The notes: a model not told the origin generated them from the letters alone. DNA of 15,940 nucleotides from GCA-002841655 sp964446775 (GCA_964446775.1 CAYURA010000018.1:1-15940), one strand, 5' to 3'. Shown: positions 1-6,990, numbered from the stretch's first letter. A program made the numbers and translations.

Positions 1-180
1 CCCCATGTGAATTTAGACCAGGTCATTTAAGGAATAGATAGGAAGATGAATAAGCTAGATCTTATCAGAATGTTAAGATGTTTATTATATAATGAAATTA
101 GTAGAATATATTTTGTTTAGCAATTAATCATTAAGCAGCGAAGAGCTTGGGAATTTAATGACTATTTATTACTAAGAGAG
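1..180. other. no intact gene; possible decayed upstream part of the DinD/BRO relic
   Basis: All frames are short and interrupted. In the frame of the relic that follows, stops occur at 28-30 and 118-120. The stretch just before position 181 (about 139-180) reads through without a stop as AWEFNDYLLLRE, which could be a worn remnant of the same domain. A weak ATAAG/CTTAT dyad at 50-65 is too short to name. I see no RNA gene or convincing promoter here. Confidence 0.4.
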
Positions 181-430
181 ATGCCTAAACTTAGCTCAAA
201 TGAGACCGTGACAAATTGTCACGCTCTGAAAATGTTAGCCCCTGATTGTAAAATGCGCCTGACAGATGCCGCTGATATAGAGATAATGCTTGGGCTCATT
301 CAATCTATTCCATCTCCAAATGCTGAAGCTTTCAAGTATTACTTGGCTTGCTTATTCAAGATTAGAGGAAAAGGAAGAAAAAGAAATTATAAACGTATTA
401 ATTATTGAGAGCGTTAATTCGCTTGACTAA
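181..430 (+). pseudogene. relic of a DinD/BRO-family (DNA-damage-inducible protein D-like) gene
   Basis: The visible reading frame (ATG 181, TGA 406-408) encodes only 75 residues, but their sequence is distinctive. The stretches ETVTNCHALKMLAPD, KMRLTDAAD and LIQSIPSPNAEAFK match the core of the Bro-N/DinD type of domain as I recall it, where the family continues with a W-L-A motif and a charged helix. Here the frame drifts after codon 334-336. Shifting by one base at about 340-344 restores WLAYSRLEEKEEKEII and runs on to a TAA at 428-430. So one indel broke the gene, and the N-terminal part is also missing or decayed. DinD is an SOS-induced protein of unclear role in E. coli, and BRO proteins are common in phages. 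A lexA-type gene lies about 2 kb away, but I would not link the two. The fragment is probably not functional; a short expressed peptide cannot be excluded. Confidence 0.72.
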
Positions 431-449
431 TAATTAATCAGTTTATAAT
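423..449 (+). promoter_or_regulatory. predicted sigma70-type promoter for the 465 gene
   Basis: TTGACT (423-428) and TATAAT (444-449) are separated by 15 bp, slightly shorter than ideal. Transcription would start near 456, leaving a leader of only about nine bases before the ATG at 465, with no Shine-Dalgarno sequence. The -35 box overlaps the last codons of the frameshifted relic. Confidence 0.5.
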
Positions 450-464
450 TAAACGAAAAAATAT

Positions 465-899
465 ATGACTAAGAAAAATTTACTACGAGCTACCTTCGCT
501 TTAGCAGCTTGTGCTCTAATTGGCGGAGGAATAATTGCCGCCCAAGCGGCTAGTGATACTAGCGACAATTCATTTAGGATGAAGCGAGCAGGTAATTGCT
601 TAGATGCTTCTCAGTTTGAAGCTAGAGAAGCGCGTCAAGCTCAAGGACAGCTTCAACAGACAGCCGCTATAGCAGCTTTAGAGGCAGGAGATTATAGCGC
701 CTGGCAAGAAGCAGTGGGAGATAATAATCCGTTCAAAGATAAAATAACGGCCGAAAACTTTAACCGACTAATTGAAGCCCATAATCTTAGAATGGAAGCT
801 GATCAAATTATGACTGAACTAGGAATTGATCGAGCACCAGGACAAGGTCAACATAGAGGTATGAATCAAGACAAGGGGATGCAAAGAATGATGAGATAG
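465..899 (+). CDS. small exported protein of unknown function
   Basis: The 144-residue product begins with a basic tail and a hydrophobic stretch (about residues 9-28) ending in AAQA-AS, a plausible signal peptidase I site. A LAAC sequence at residues 13-16 looks like a lipobox but lies inside the hydrophobic stretch, so I favour secretion over lipidation. The mature part is short and probably helical. Its middle has a run of Ala/Gln and an acidic, Trp-containing segment (AGDYSAWQEAVGD), then a segment KITAENFNRLIEAHNLRMEA. The tail is rich in Met, Gly, Gln and Arg. Similar small exported proteins with a DY.AW...KIT..NF....EAH pattern occur, as I recall, in Patescibacteria genomes; none has a known function to my knowledge. 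A resemblance to Spy/CpxP-type periplasmic chaperones (helical, Met-rich) is superficial. The gene stands alone, with its own promoter and a hairpin behind it. The ATG at 465 is the only sensible start because it precedes the signal peptide. Confidence 0.8.
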   Translation: MTKKNLLRATFALAACALIGGGIIAAQAASDTSDNSFRMKRAGNCLDASQFEAREARQAQGQLQQTAAIAALEAGDYSAWQEAVGDNNPFKDKITAENFNRLIEAHNLRMEADQIMTELGIDRAPGQGQHRGMNQDKGMQRMMR

Positions 900-950
900 G
901 ATTTAAGTATTAAATTACGGTTGATAATTGAAAAAAACAGTTAGGGTAAG

Positions 951-983
951 AATAGCCCCCTGATCTAAGATCAGGGGGCTATT
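951..983 (+). terminator. perfect 15-bp hairpin, probable terminator
   Basis: The arms AATAGCCCCCTGATC (951-965) and GATCAGGGGGCTATT (969-983) are perfect complements around a TAA loop. It is by far the most GC-rich stem nearby and sits 52 bases after the stop of the 465 gene. The following sequence (GTATTATAAC) lacks a clean T-run, so termination efficiency is uncertain, but the position strongly suggests a terminator, possibly acting in both directions. Confidence 0.75.
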
Positions 984-1064
984 GTATTATAACTAGATTA
1001 ATTCTATTAGCAGTATGGCGCTAGATTATTGAATGTTTTGGATTAGGTTGTTTCGGATTAGGTA

Positions 1065-1093
1065 TTGACAAAATAATTAAATTAGCGTATAAA
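1065..1093 (+). promoter_or_regulatory. near-consensus sigma70 promoter for the flotillin-like gene
   Basis: TTGACA (1065-1070), a 17-bp spacer and TATAAA (1088-1093) form an almost ideal promoter. The transcript would start near 1100, giving a leader of about 68 bases that contains the hairpin at 1115-1139. Confidence 0.75.
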
Positions 1094-1114
1094 GCTAGGT
1101 TGCTAATTAGCGAC

Positions 1115-1139
1115 TTTTTACGACAAGGTGTTGTAAAAA
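1115..1139 (+). promoter_or_regulatory. 11-bp hairpin in the leader of the flotillin-like gene
   Basis: TTTTTACGACA (1115-1125) pairs with TGTTGTAAAAA (1129-1139), with one G-U pair and a three-base AGG loop. It lies about 15 bases downstream of the expected transcription start. It could be an RNA leader structure or, as DNA, a dyad operator. It has no downstream T-run, so it is not an obvious attenuator. Confidence 0.45.
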
Positions 1140-1167
1140 ACTTTTCTTTAACAAAAAAAATAAAAAC

Positions 1168-2491
1168 ATGGAAATGATTATGAGTGCTTTGCCAATCCTT
1201 TATGTCCTAGCTGGCATATTTGCATTTTGGGTCTTATTAGCGATATTGTATCGCGTTGTCGTGCCTACTAACATGGTGCACACAGTCCAATCTAAAAAGA
1301 AGACAACTTCTTATGGTACTGGACGTGAAGGAAAAAATGTCTATTATGGTTGGCCTTCCTGGATTCCAAACATTGGGGTAACGGTTATTAAACTACCAGT
1401 ATCCAACTTTGATTTGTCACTGAATGATTATGAGGCATATGACAAGGACCGAGTACCATTTAAGGTTGATGTCACCTCATTCTTTCGTATTAAAGATACG
1501 AATATAGCCTCGCAAAGAGTGGAGTCGATGCCGGAGTTAAAGGGTCAAATATCTTTAATTGTTCAAGGAGCTGTCAGAAAAGTTCTGGCCTCAGACTACA
1601 TTGACGAAATCATGTTAGAGCGGTCAAAATTTGGCGATCAATTTACCTCTGAGGTTAGTGAGCAATTGTCTGAATGGGGAGTTGAGTCTGTTAAATCAAT
1701 GGAGTTAATGGACATCAGGGACACCGATGGCAGTCGAGTCATTGCTAACATTATGGCCAAAAAAACTTCTCAAATTGAGATGGAGAGCCGTAAAGAGGTG
1801 GCTGCTAATAATCAAGCTGCTGAGACTGCAGAAATCGAAGCACGTCAGGTTGTTGAAATCAGACAACAGCAAGCAGATCAGGCTGTTGGAGAACGCAAGG
1901 CCTTAAAAGAAAAGGCCGTGGGCATTGCCTTAGAACAATCAAAACAAGAAGTCCTGTCACAGACAAAAGAAACTCAAACACGTGACATGGAAGTGAAGAG
2001 AGTTGAGCTGGTGAAGTTGGCTGAGATTAGGCGTGATGAGCAGGTAGTCTTTGCTGAGCAAACCAAAAAAACCACGGTAATTGTCGCTGAAGGTAACTTT
2101 GAAGCTAAGCAGCAAGAGGCTCAAGGAATCAAAGTTGAAGGCGCCGCTATGGCCGAAGCTGAAAAGCTGATGCAGTTAGCGCCGGTCCAGGCCATGATTA
2201 CTTTAGCTAAAGAAATTGGTGAGAATCCTGGTTATCAGCAATACTTGGCTACAATTGAAGGCATCAAGGCTTATCTCGAAGTTGGTGCCAAGCAAGCTGA
2301 GGCCTTGCAAAAAGCCGACGTAAAAATTATTGCTAATTCCGGCAATCCTGTCTCTGGCATGAAAAATGTCATGGATATTTTTAGCACCAGCGGCGGAACA
2401 AACTTAGGGGGGATGGTTGAGGCCTTTGCTCAAACACCCTTAGGTGAGTTAATTATGAACCAGATTGGTGTAAAGGCCAATAAAACTGATT
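1168..2491 (+). CDS. flotillin-like SPFH-domain membrane protein (3' end lost in assembly gap)
   Basis: This scaffold protein is expected to oligomerise at the inner face of the cell membrane; bacterial flotillins organise membrane domains. The 441 visible residues show a single N-terminal membrane segment (about residues 6-30), then an SPFH/Band-7 domain to about residue 200 (including YYGWPSWIPNIGVTVIKLPV and the VPFKVDVTSFFRIKD strand pair). A long Ala/Glu/Gln/Lys-rich coiled coil follows to about residue 335, containing repeated AE motifs typical of flotillins, and then a C-terminal segment with GGMVEAFAQTPLGEL. The length already nears the usual flotillin size, so only a few residues are probably missing. 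Any continuation of this frame past the N run is an artefact, because the sequence after the gap reads as LexA in another frame. The start at 1168 has no Shine-Dalgarno sequence; Met5 (1180) is an alternative. No NfeD-type partner gene is visible, though one could be hidden in the gap. Confidence 0.88.
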
Positions 2492-2591
2492 NNNNNNNNN
2501 NNNNNNNNNNNNNNNNNNNNNNNNNNNNNNNNNNNNNNNNNNNNNNNNNNNNNNNNNNNNNNNNNNNNNNNNNNNNNNNNNNNNNNNNNNN
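2492..2591. other. assembly gap of 100 N
   Basis: Exactly 100 undetermined bases interrupt the sequence. The end of the flotillin-like gene and the beginning of the lexA gene are missing, so 100 may be a placeholder and the true distance is unknown. Further genes could be hidden here. Confidence 0.99.
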
Positions 2592-3095
2592 ACCTCAGCT
2601 ATCTCGACGATTCATGAGCATGTAAGTAACTTAGTGAAGAAAGGCTTCATTAAAAGAACTAAAGGTTCAGCTCGTAGTTTAGAGCTACTGAAACTCAAAT
2701 TAGCCGAGACGATGTCAGTGCCACTTTTAGGCTCAATCGCCTGTGGTGAGCCAATAGAAGCGATTGAAGAAGGTGATGAGACGGTAGCAGTGGTTGAAGA
2801 TGATCGCTTTAATCTAAAGGATCTATATGCTTTACGGGCTAAGGGCGACTCAATGTTAGGTGATGGGATATTTAGTGGTGATTTCTTAATTATTAAGAAA
2901 CAGAATTACGCTAATAATGGTGATACAGTAGTGGCTATTATTGATGATAATGAGGCCACCTTAAAAAGATTCTATAAAGAGAAGGGCAGATTTCGCTTAC
3001 AGCCAGCTAATGAAAGTTACCAGCCGATATATCGTCAGGAATTAGAAATCAGAGGTGTGCTTGTCAAAGTAATTCGTGATTTAGTGGCAGTTTAA
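2592..3095 (+). CDS. lexA: LexA-type SOS repressor/autoprotease (5' end lost in assembly gap)
   Basis: LexA binds operators of DNA-damage genes and is inactivated by RecA-stimulated self-cleavage. The open frame begins directly at the gap edge and first shows the end of the DNA-binding winged helix: TSAISTIHEHVSNLVKKGFI resembles the S.STVHEHL..L..KG.I segment of LexA. The GTG at 2634 is internal, not a start. A linker leads to VPLLGSIACGEPIEA, which holds the cleavage site. The S24-type peptidase fold follows, with the catalytic serine in KGDSM (codon 2850), the GD of SGDFLIIKK, and the catalytic lysine in ATLKRF (codon 2964), ending with GVLVKVIRD. The scissile bond appears to be Cys-Gly (codons 2742/2745), where most LexA proteins have Ala-Gly; UmuD of E. 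coli is cut at Cys-Gly. Roughly 45 N-terminal residues are missing compared with usual LexA proteins. I could not recognise a LexA box elsewhere in the window. Confidence 0.9.
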   Translation, partial: TSAISTIHEHVSNLVKKGFIKRTKGSARSLELLKLKLAETMSVPLLGSIACGEPIEAIEEGDETVAVVEDDRFNLKDLYALRAKGDSMLGDGIFSGDFLIIKKQNYANNGDTVVAIIDDNEATLKRFYKEKGRFRLQPANESYQPIYRQELEIRGVLVKVIRDLVAV

Positions 3096-3117
3096 CAAAC
3101 TAATTTATTAATTCATT

Positions 3118-3123
3118 TATAAT
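3118..3123 (+). promoter_or_regulatory. possible -10 element for the 45-codon gene
   Basis: A perfect TATAAT lies 13 bases before the ATG at 3137, so a transcript would have only a handful of leader bases. There is no clear -35 box at the proper distance. The context TTTATAATTAA closely matches the one before the 465 gene. Confidence 0.35.
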
Positions 3124-3136
3124 TAACTTTAAATAT

Positions 3137-3274
3137 ATGATTAATTCAATTTTTACGCCTCAAAGGAAGTTGGTCCAGGTGATTGCTAAAGAATCTCCAC
3201 GCGATCAAAGAGTTTGGAAAGCTAAATATAATAAATTTATGCGTTCTCGCCAATCACTTATCTGGGCTCGCTAA
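3137..3274 (+). CDS. small basic protein of 45 residues, unknown function
   Basis: An ATG at 3137 opens a frame ending at TAA 3272-3274. The product is strongly basic and well mixed in composition: it starts MINSIFTPQRKLVQVIAKES, continues with PRDQRVWKAKYNKFMRSRQS and ends LIWAR. It has no membrane segment or cysteine. It is better supported as a gene than a random frame of this length. It sits between a TATAAT and a typical terminator (3311-3339), fills almost all of the space after lexA, and has Trp, Pro and Arg content unlike the AT-rich spacer. The charge and size would suit a nucleic-acid- or ribosome-associated protein, but I do not recognise a family and this is only a guess. Confidence 0.6.
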   Translation: MINSIFTPQRKLVQVIAKESPRDQRVWKAKYNKFMRSRQSLIWAR

Positions 3275-3310
3275 ACTAGAATAGAAAGAAGATAATTTAA
3301 TAAGCGAATA

Positions 3311-3339
3311 ATAAAAAACTGTTAGATGCAGTTTTTTAT
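3311..3339 (+). terminator. intrinsic terminator after the 45-codon gene
   Basis: ATAAAAAACTG (3311-3321) pairs with CAGTTTTTTAT (3329-3339) around a seven-base loop, and the 3' arm merges into a T-rich tail (TTTTTTATTTTT). The A-run on the 5' side means it could also work for transcripts from the right. Confidence 0.75.
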
Positions 3340-3406
3340 TTTTAATTCATTAATCTACTTCTATAATTTAACTAATACAATTAACCGATACAATCTATTG
3401 CGATTA

Positions 3407-3415
3407 TGCTATAAT
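3407..3415 (+). promoter_or_regulatory. extended -10 promoter for the 3453 gene
   Basis: TGCTATAAT (3407-3415) is an extended -10 element (TGN followed by a perfect TATAAT). No good -35 box lies 17 bp upstream, which such promoters tolerate. The leader would be about 30 bases. Confidence 0.5.
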
Positions 3416-3452
3416 TAAATCATAATTCTATTTACTATTAATTCTAAAATTT

Positions 3453-3902
3453 ATGAAACATGTCTGGAGTTTGCTTTGTCAAAAATCATCAATTGACGTT
3501 GAAAGCAATCAACTCAGTCTATTTAATTGTCTAGAGGAAGTTAATATCAACTTAGAGAATACTGATGCTTTAAAGAATAATTTAGTTATTCCAGTTGAGT
3601 TTCAATTAGTGAGCTATTGGTCTCGAGAAAAAGCAGAAACAGAAATTAACTTAGATTCTATTGGTGAATTAATTGATGCAGATGCTAAAGTAATTAATAC
3701 TTTCAATAATAGTTTTCCGATCAAGCAAGGAATATTAAGGTTTCGTAATCGAACTAATATTCAAGGTTTGTCAATAACTGGTCCAGGTCGCTATTATCTT
3801 CGCTTATATCAAAAAATTAGCTTGGATAAGAGAGAGATGGTGGCAGAACTTCCACTTGATGTTAAGATTAGTTATAAGATAATGGAGATTCCAAAAAAAT
3901 AA
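3453..3902 (+). CDS. DUF6941-like conserved protein of unknown function
   Basis: The 149-residue soluble product has no signal peptide or membrane helix. Its opening, MKHVWSLLCQKSSIDVESNQ followed by LSLFNCLEEV, matches a pattern I recall from a family of uncharacterised bacterial proteins (DUF6941-like), which begin with a W..LC..S.ID...N.LSLF..LEE signature and continue with a beta-rich domain. The rest fits a small beta-sandwich: VIPVEFQLVSYW, then ILRFRNRTNIQGLSITGPGR, YYLRLY and a final strand pair before IPKK. I know of no tested function for the family; the DUF number is from memory and should be confirmed. The gene stands alone, with an extended -10 promoter. Its start lacks a Shine-Dalgarno sequence but is fixed by the conserved N terminus. 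Confidence 0.75.
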   Translation: MKHVWSLLCQKSSIDVESNQLSLFNCLEEVNINLENTDALKNNLVIPVEFQLVSYWSREKAETEINLDSIGELIDADAKVINTFNNSFPIKQGILRFRNRTNIQGLSITGPGRYYLRLYQKISLDKREMVAELPLDVKISYKIMEIPKK

Positions 3903-4085
3903 GGGGCTTGTTAATGTCAGTGTCTAAAATAATAAGGTTATTTAAATTAACAGCATAATTTAATTTTTTTAGGTTTTATATTGTTAGTCAGATTTGACAT
4001 TCAAATTTAAAATGTTAACTTATTAATAGTTCTTTAGCTTACTAGCTCTTTAAAAAAAATTGTTTAATTTAAAAATAATAAAGTT

Positions 4086-4481
4086 ATGTTGAATCAGTTT
4101 GAGTATCTATCATTCATACTCTACTTAGTAGGTATGGGATCGTTTTTAATTATTAAAACAAGCCCTCATAGTCAAAGAAATGCTTCCGCATTTTTAATCG
4201 CTTATTTGCTATTAGCTTTAATTATAGCTCTAATGGCTAATAGTTTTGTCTATTTTGTTTATCTAAGCTTAATTACACCTAGCTATTTAATTTTAATGTT
4301 TCGTTCTCATCTTAGGTATCTAAATCGCGCCTACCATTTAACCAATATTATTAGTTTAACTTTAGTTTTATATCTAGGAAAAACGCCTCTTAGCTCTGGC
4401 ATTATTATTGCGCTAATAGTTTGTTTTTTTTGGTTCTATCAGCAATATGCTGATCAGATATTTCAAGATATAAAAGAATAG
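4086..4481 (+). CDS. small multi-pass membrane protein, unknown function
   Basis: The 131-residue product is mostly hydrophobic, with about four predicted membrane helices: residues 7-24, 35-55 (ASAFLIAYLLLALIIALMAN), 56-72, and 85-117 (probably two short helices or one long one). Short basic loops (HSQRN, RSHLRYLNR) lie between them, and the tail is acidic (QDIKE). There are no conserved charged residues within the membrane that would suggest a transporter, and I do not recognise a family. The upstream spacer (3903-4085) is AT-rich; TTGACA at 3994-3999 with TTAACT at 4015-4020 could be a weak promoter. A hairpin terminator begins four bases after the stop, so the gene seems to be its own transcription unit. 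Confidence 0.7.
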   Translation: MLNQFEYLSFILYLVGMGSFLIIKTSPHSQRNASAFLIAYLLLALIIALMANSFVYFVYLSLITPSYLILMFRSHLRYLNRAYHLTNIISLTLVLYLGKTPLSSGIIIALIVCFFWFYQQYADQIFQDIKE

Positions 4482-4484
4482 TTG

Positions 4485-4511
4485 AAGGGCCGTTCTAAAA
4501 AAACGGTCTTT
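4485..4511 (+). terminator. intrinsic terminator after the 4086 gene
   Basis: AAGGGCCGTT (4485-4494) pairs with AACGGTCTTT (4502-4511), with two G-U pairs and a seven-base A-rich loop; the T-run continues directly (TCTTTTTAAATTTTTTTT). It starts four bases beyond the stop codon. Confidence 0.8.
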
Positions 4512-4580
4512 TTAAATTTTTTTTAATCCGTTTTAATGAAAATTAGATAGATTTTTAAGCTGTTGAAAAAAGCTAATAAA

Positions 4581-4589
4581 TGATATAAT
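4581..4589 (+). promoter_or_regulatory. extended -10 promoter for the glycoside hydrolase gene
   Basis: TGATATAAT (4581-4589) is an extended -10 element. TTGAAA at 4563-4568 could serve as a -35 box with a short 14-bp gap. The leader would be about 58 bases and has no Shine-Dalgarno sequence before the ATG at 4654. Confidence 0.5.
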
Positions 4590-4653
4590 TTAAACTATCA
4601 ATGAATTAAAATATTATCATATTGTTAATAATTGTTACCTAGTCTAATTATTT

Positions 4654-6474
4654 ATGAGGCATCTCTATCCTTTTCTAATAATAATTATCTTCTTCAGCCT
4701 TTTTTATTTTTTCTTTATTAAAGAAAAGGGGACTGATTTTGTTCAGATTTGCCAAAATAGGGAGATAAGTAAATGCAAAATTGCAGATTTAGCTTATAAT
4801 AATCCTGAAAATTCTCTTGAGACGCGAGTAACTGACTTATTAGAAAGAATGACTTTAGAAGAAAAAATTGGCCAAATGATGTTAATTGAAAGGAAAAGTT
4901 TAAAAAATGATGATGATATTGCTTTATATGGGCTAGGTGGACTACTCAGTGGTATGGGCTCAAAGCCAAAGCAAAATACTCCAGAAGCTTGGCGAACGAT
5001 GATTAGAGAATATACTCGAATTAGTCGGACAAGCAGGCTAGGAATACCAATCATTTATGGAGTTGATGCTATTCACGGACACGCCAACCTGGCTGAAGCA
5101 ACTATTTTTCCCCATGCGATTGGTTTAGGAGCGAGTCATGATCCTGAGTTAGTGAGGAGGGTTGCCTTAGCAACCAGCGAAGAACTAGCTGATACTGGGA
5201 TATTCTGGAATTTTTCTCCTAACTTAGATGTTTTAGCTGATGCTCGTTGGGGTAGATTTTATGAGTCGTTTAGCTCTGATCCAGAATTAGTTACTAGTCT
5301 TGGTAGGGCTTATATAGAAGGAGTCGCTTCGTATGACGCGAGTTCATATAGAGCTATGGCTACTGCCAAACATTATATTGGAGCAGGCGCAATGGAATGG
5401 GGTAGCTCGTATAATAGAAATTTTAAGCTTGATCAAGGTGAGTCAAAAATGACTTTAGCTGAATTACGTGAACGACATTTACCACCGTTTCAGGCAGCAG
5501 TAGAAGCAGGAGTATCAACCATTATGGTTGGGCTTAATAGTTGGGAGAACAAAAAGTTATCGGCTAATAGGTATTTAATCACTGATGTTTTAAGGGGTGA
5601 ATTAGGTTTTGAAGGTTTGGTAATTTCTGACTGGTATGCTGTTTATGAAATAGAAACTAATAAATATCAGGCGACAGTAACGGCTATTAATGCAGGGATT
5701 GATATGGTGATGCTTCCTTTTGAATATAAGCGTTTTATGACTGATATGGAATTAGCGGTTAAAAATGGTGATATTAGTGAGGCCAGGATAGATGAGGCAG
5801 TTAAGAGGATATTAAACTTAAAGTTTAAGGTCGGATTATTTGATAAAATAAATTATCATCCTGATTATCGAGAAAGTATTGGCTCAAAAGAGCATCGAGC
5901 GCTAGCTAGAGAAGCAGTTAGTAAGTCTATTGTGTTATTAAAAGGCGATGAACAATTATTAACTTCTTTAGCGAAGTCAAAAAAAATTTATTTAGCTGGT
6001 AGTGCCGCTCATAATTTAGGTAGACAGTTAGGCGCTTGGTCAGTTGAGTGGCAAGGAATAGATGGTAATTGGACCAAAGGTAGTACTATTTATGAAGGGA
6101 TCAAGGAACTTATCCTCCCTGAAACTGATCTAATGTATGAGCCAAACGCTGACTTTAAGCATACTGGGGTCATGGCTGACTTAGGCATCGTGGTAGTTGG
6201 TGAGGAGCCATATGCTGAAGGCTGGGGTGATAGCGAACAATTAACGTTAACTAAAAATGACTTAGCGGTAATTAAAAAAGTTAAAGAAAAATCAAAAAAA
6301 ATAATGGTGGTTATTATCTCTGGACGTCCTTTAGATATTAAGCAAGAAATAAAAGAGTGGGACTTGGTTCTAGCTGCTTGGTTGCCTGGTAGCGAAGGGG
6401 CAGGATTAGCCGATATTATTTTTGGACGTCAAGCAATAACTGCCAGATTACCAGTTATTTGGGAGCTAGATTAG
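4654..6474 (+). CDS. membrane-anchored glycoside hydrolase family 3 (beta-glucosidase-like)
   Basis: GH3 enzymes remove beta-linked sugars from the non-reducing ends of glycans by a retaining mechanism. The 606-residue product starts with an uncleaved-looking anchor (about residues 4-22) and so should act outside the cell membrane. The barrel domain (about 55-395) contains RMTLEEKIGQMM, YGVDAIHGH (substrate Asp138), DARWGRFYESF, AKHYIG (Lys239, His240) and LVISDW with the likely nucleophile Asp326. The second domain (about 415-606) carries VVVGEEPYAEGWGD, in which Glu517 aligns with the acid/base glutamate of plant exo-beta-glucanases, and ends like them with ARLPVIW. This arrangement favours a beta-glucosidase/exo-glucanase over the NagZ type of N-acetylglucosaminidase, which lacks the second domain. 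After KHYIG the usual Gly/Asp-rich loop is replaced by GAGAMEWGSSYNRNF, so the sugar specificity is uncertain. The length is normal and nothing is truncated. Confidence 0.92.
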   Translation: MRHLYPFLIIIIFFSLFYFFFIKEKGTDFVQICQNREISKCKIADLAYNNPENSLETRVTDLLERMTLEEKIGQMMLIERKSLKNDDDIALYGLGGLLSGMGSKPKQNTPEAWRTMIREYTRISRTSRLGIPIIYGVDAIHGHANLAEATIFPHAIGLGASHDPELVRRVALATSEELADTGIFWNFSPNLDVLADARWGRFYESFSSDPELVTSLGRAYIEGVASYDASSYRAMATAKHYIGAGAMEWGSSYNRNFKLDQGESKMTLAELRERHLPPFQAAVEAGVSTIMVGLNSWENKKLSANRYLITDVLRGELGFEGLVISDWYAVYEIETNKYQATVTAINAGIDMVMLPFEYKRFMTDMELAVKNGDISEARIDEAVKRILNLKFKVGLFDKINYHPDYRESIGSKEHRALAREAVSKSIVLLKGDEQLLTSLAKSKKIYLAGSAAHNLGRQLGAWSVEWQGIDGNWTKGSTIYEGIKELILPETDLMYEPNADFKHTGVMADLGIVVVGEEPYAEGWGDSEQLTLTKNDLAVIKKVKEKSKKIMVVIISGRPLDIKQEIKEWDLVLAAWLPGSEGAGLADIIFGRQAITARLPVIWELD

Positions 6475-6524
6475 CTGAGTTTGGATAGTTTGAAAAATAT
6501 TTTTAAATATTAATTTATAATATT

Positions 6525-6890
6525 ATGAAGAAAATAAACGCAAAATTAGTCGGGTCCTTGTTCATAGTAATAGTACTAATTGGAGTGCTTTTATACTATT
6601 ATCAAGCTAATAGACCAGAGCCTAAGACTGGGCCTATTGTTGATTTAATAGTTGAGCAAGAACTTAGCCAAGAAGTGATAGAGGCTTATTTTCAAAACAA
6701 TATTAATCAGCTCTCTCCAGTTGATCCTGTTTTAGGAGGAACCTTTTATCTTACTGAGATTAATTTTATCAATAATAATTTGGTCATATTAAGTTATGAA
6801 GATGGGCATATCGCTTTGATAGCTGAAGTTAACTTCCATCAAGTAGGAAGTGAAATTATCATTGATTCATTGGAAATTATTAATGAATAG
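6525..6890 (+). CDS. small membrane-anchored protein, unknown function
   Basis: The 121-residue product has a basic start, one membrane segment (about residues 8-26) and an outer domain of about 90 residues. The domain reads as a short helix (QEVIEAYFQNNINQLSP) followed by a beta hairpin with VLGGTFYLTEINFINNN and YEDGHIALIAEV. A pattern of SP..PVLGG..Y.T...F......V.YEDGH in small anchored proteins is familiar to me from Patescibacteria genomes, without a known function. The gene begins 50 bases after the hydrolase stop with no terminator between, so the two may be cotranscribed. A TATAAT at 6516-6521 is only three bases from the ATG, too close for an ordinary leadered promoter. Confidence 0.75.
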   Translation: MKKINAKLVGSLFIVIVLIGVLLYYYQANRPEPKTGPIVDLIVEQELSQEVIEAYFQNNINQLSPVDPVLGGTFYLTEINFINNNLVILSYEDGHIALIAEVNFHQVGSEIIIDSLEIINE

Positions 6891-6936
6891 AAGAACAGGC
6901 TAATAATTTATTTGACTTGTTTTGATAGTTTGCATA

Positions 6937-6945
6937 TGTTATAAT
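6937..6945 (+). promoter_or_regulatory. extended -10 promoter for the pilin gene
   Basis: TGTTATAAT (6937-6945) is an extended -10 element. The nearest good -35 box, TTGACT at 6912-6917, is 22 bp away, too far for ordinary spacing. The leader would be about 40 bases and carries the Shine-Dalgarno sequence at 6978-6988. Confidence 0.5.
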
Positions 6946-6977
6946 ATATGTATTATTTTTTAATATTAAATACTAGA

Positions 6978-6988
6978 GAGGCGGTGAT
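6978..6988 (+). promoter_or_regulatory. strong Shine-Dalgarno sequence of the pilin gene
   Basis: GAGGCGGTGAT matches the full-length anti-Shine-Dalgarno complement (GGAGGTGAT type) with one change, at good distance from the ATG at 6991. Most other starts in the window have no such site. Confidence 0.75.
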
Positions 6989-6990
6989 TT

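Noticed and set aside
2592..2625. Continuation of the flotillin frame past the N run
   Set aside because: After the gap this frame gives only ten residues before a stop, while another frame reads as LexA from the first base.
4794..5054. Reverse-strand frame inside the GH3 gene
   Set aside because: Shadow of a strongly conserved coding sequence.
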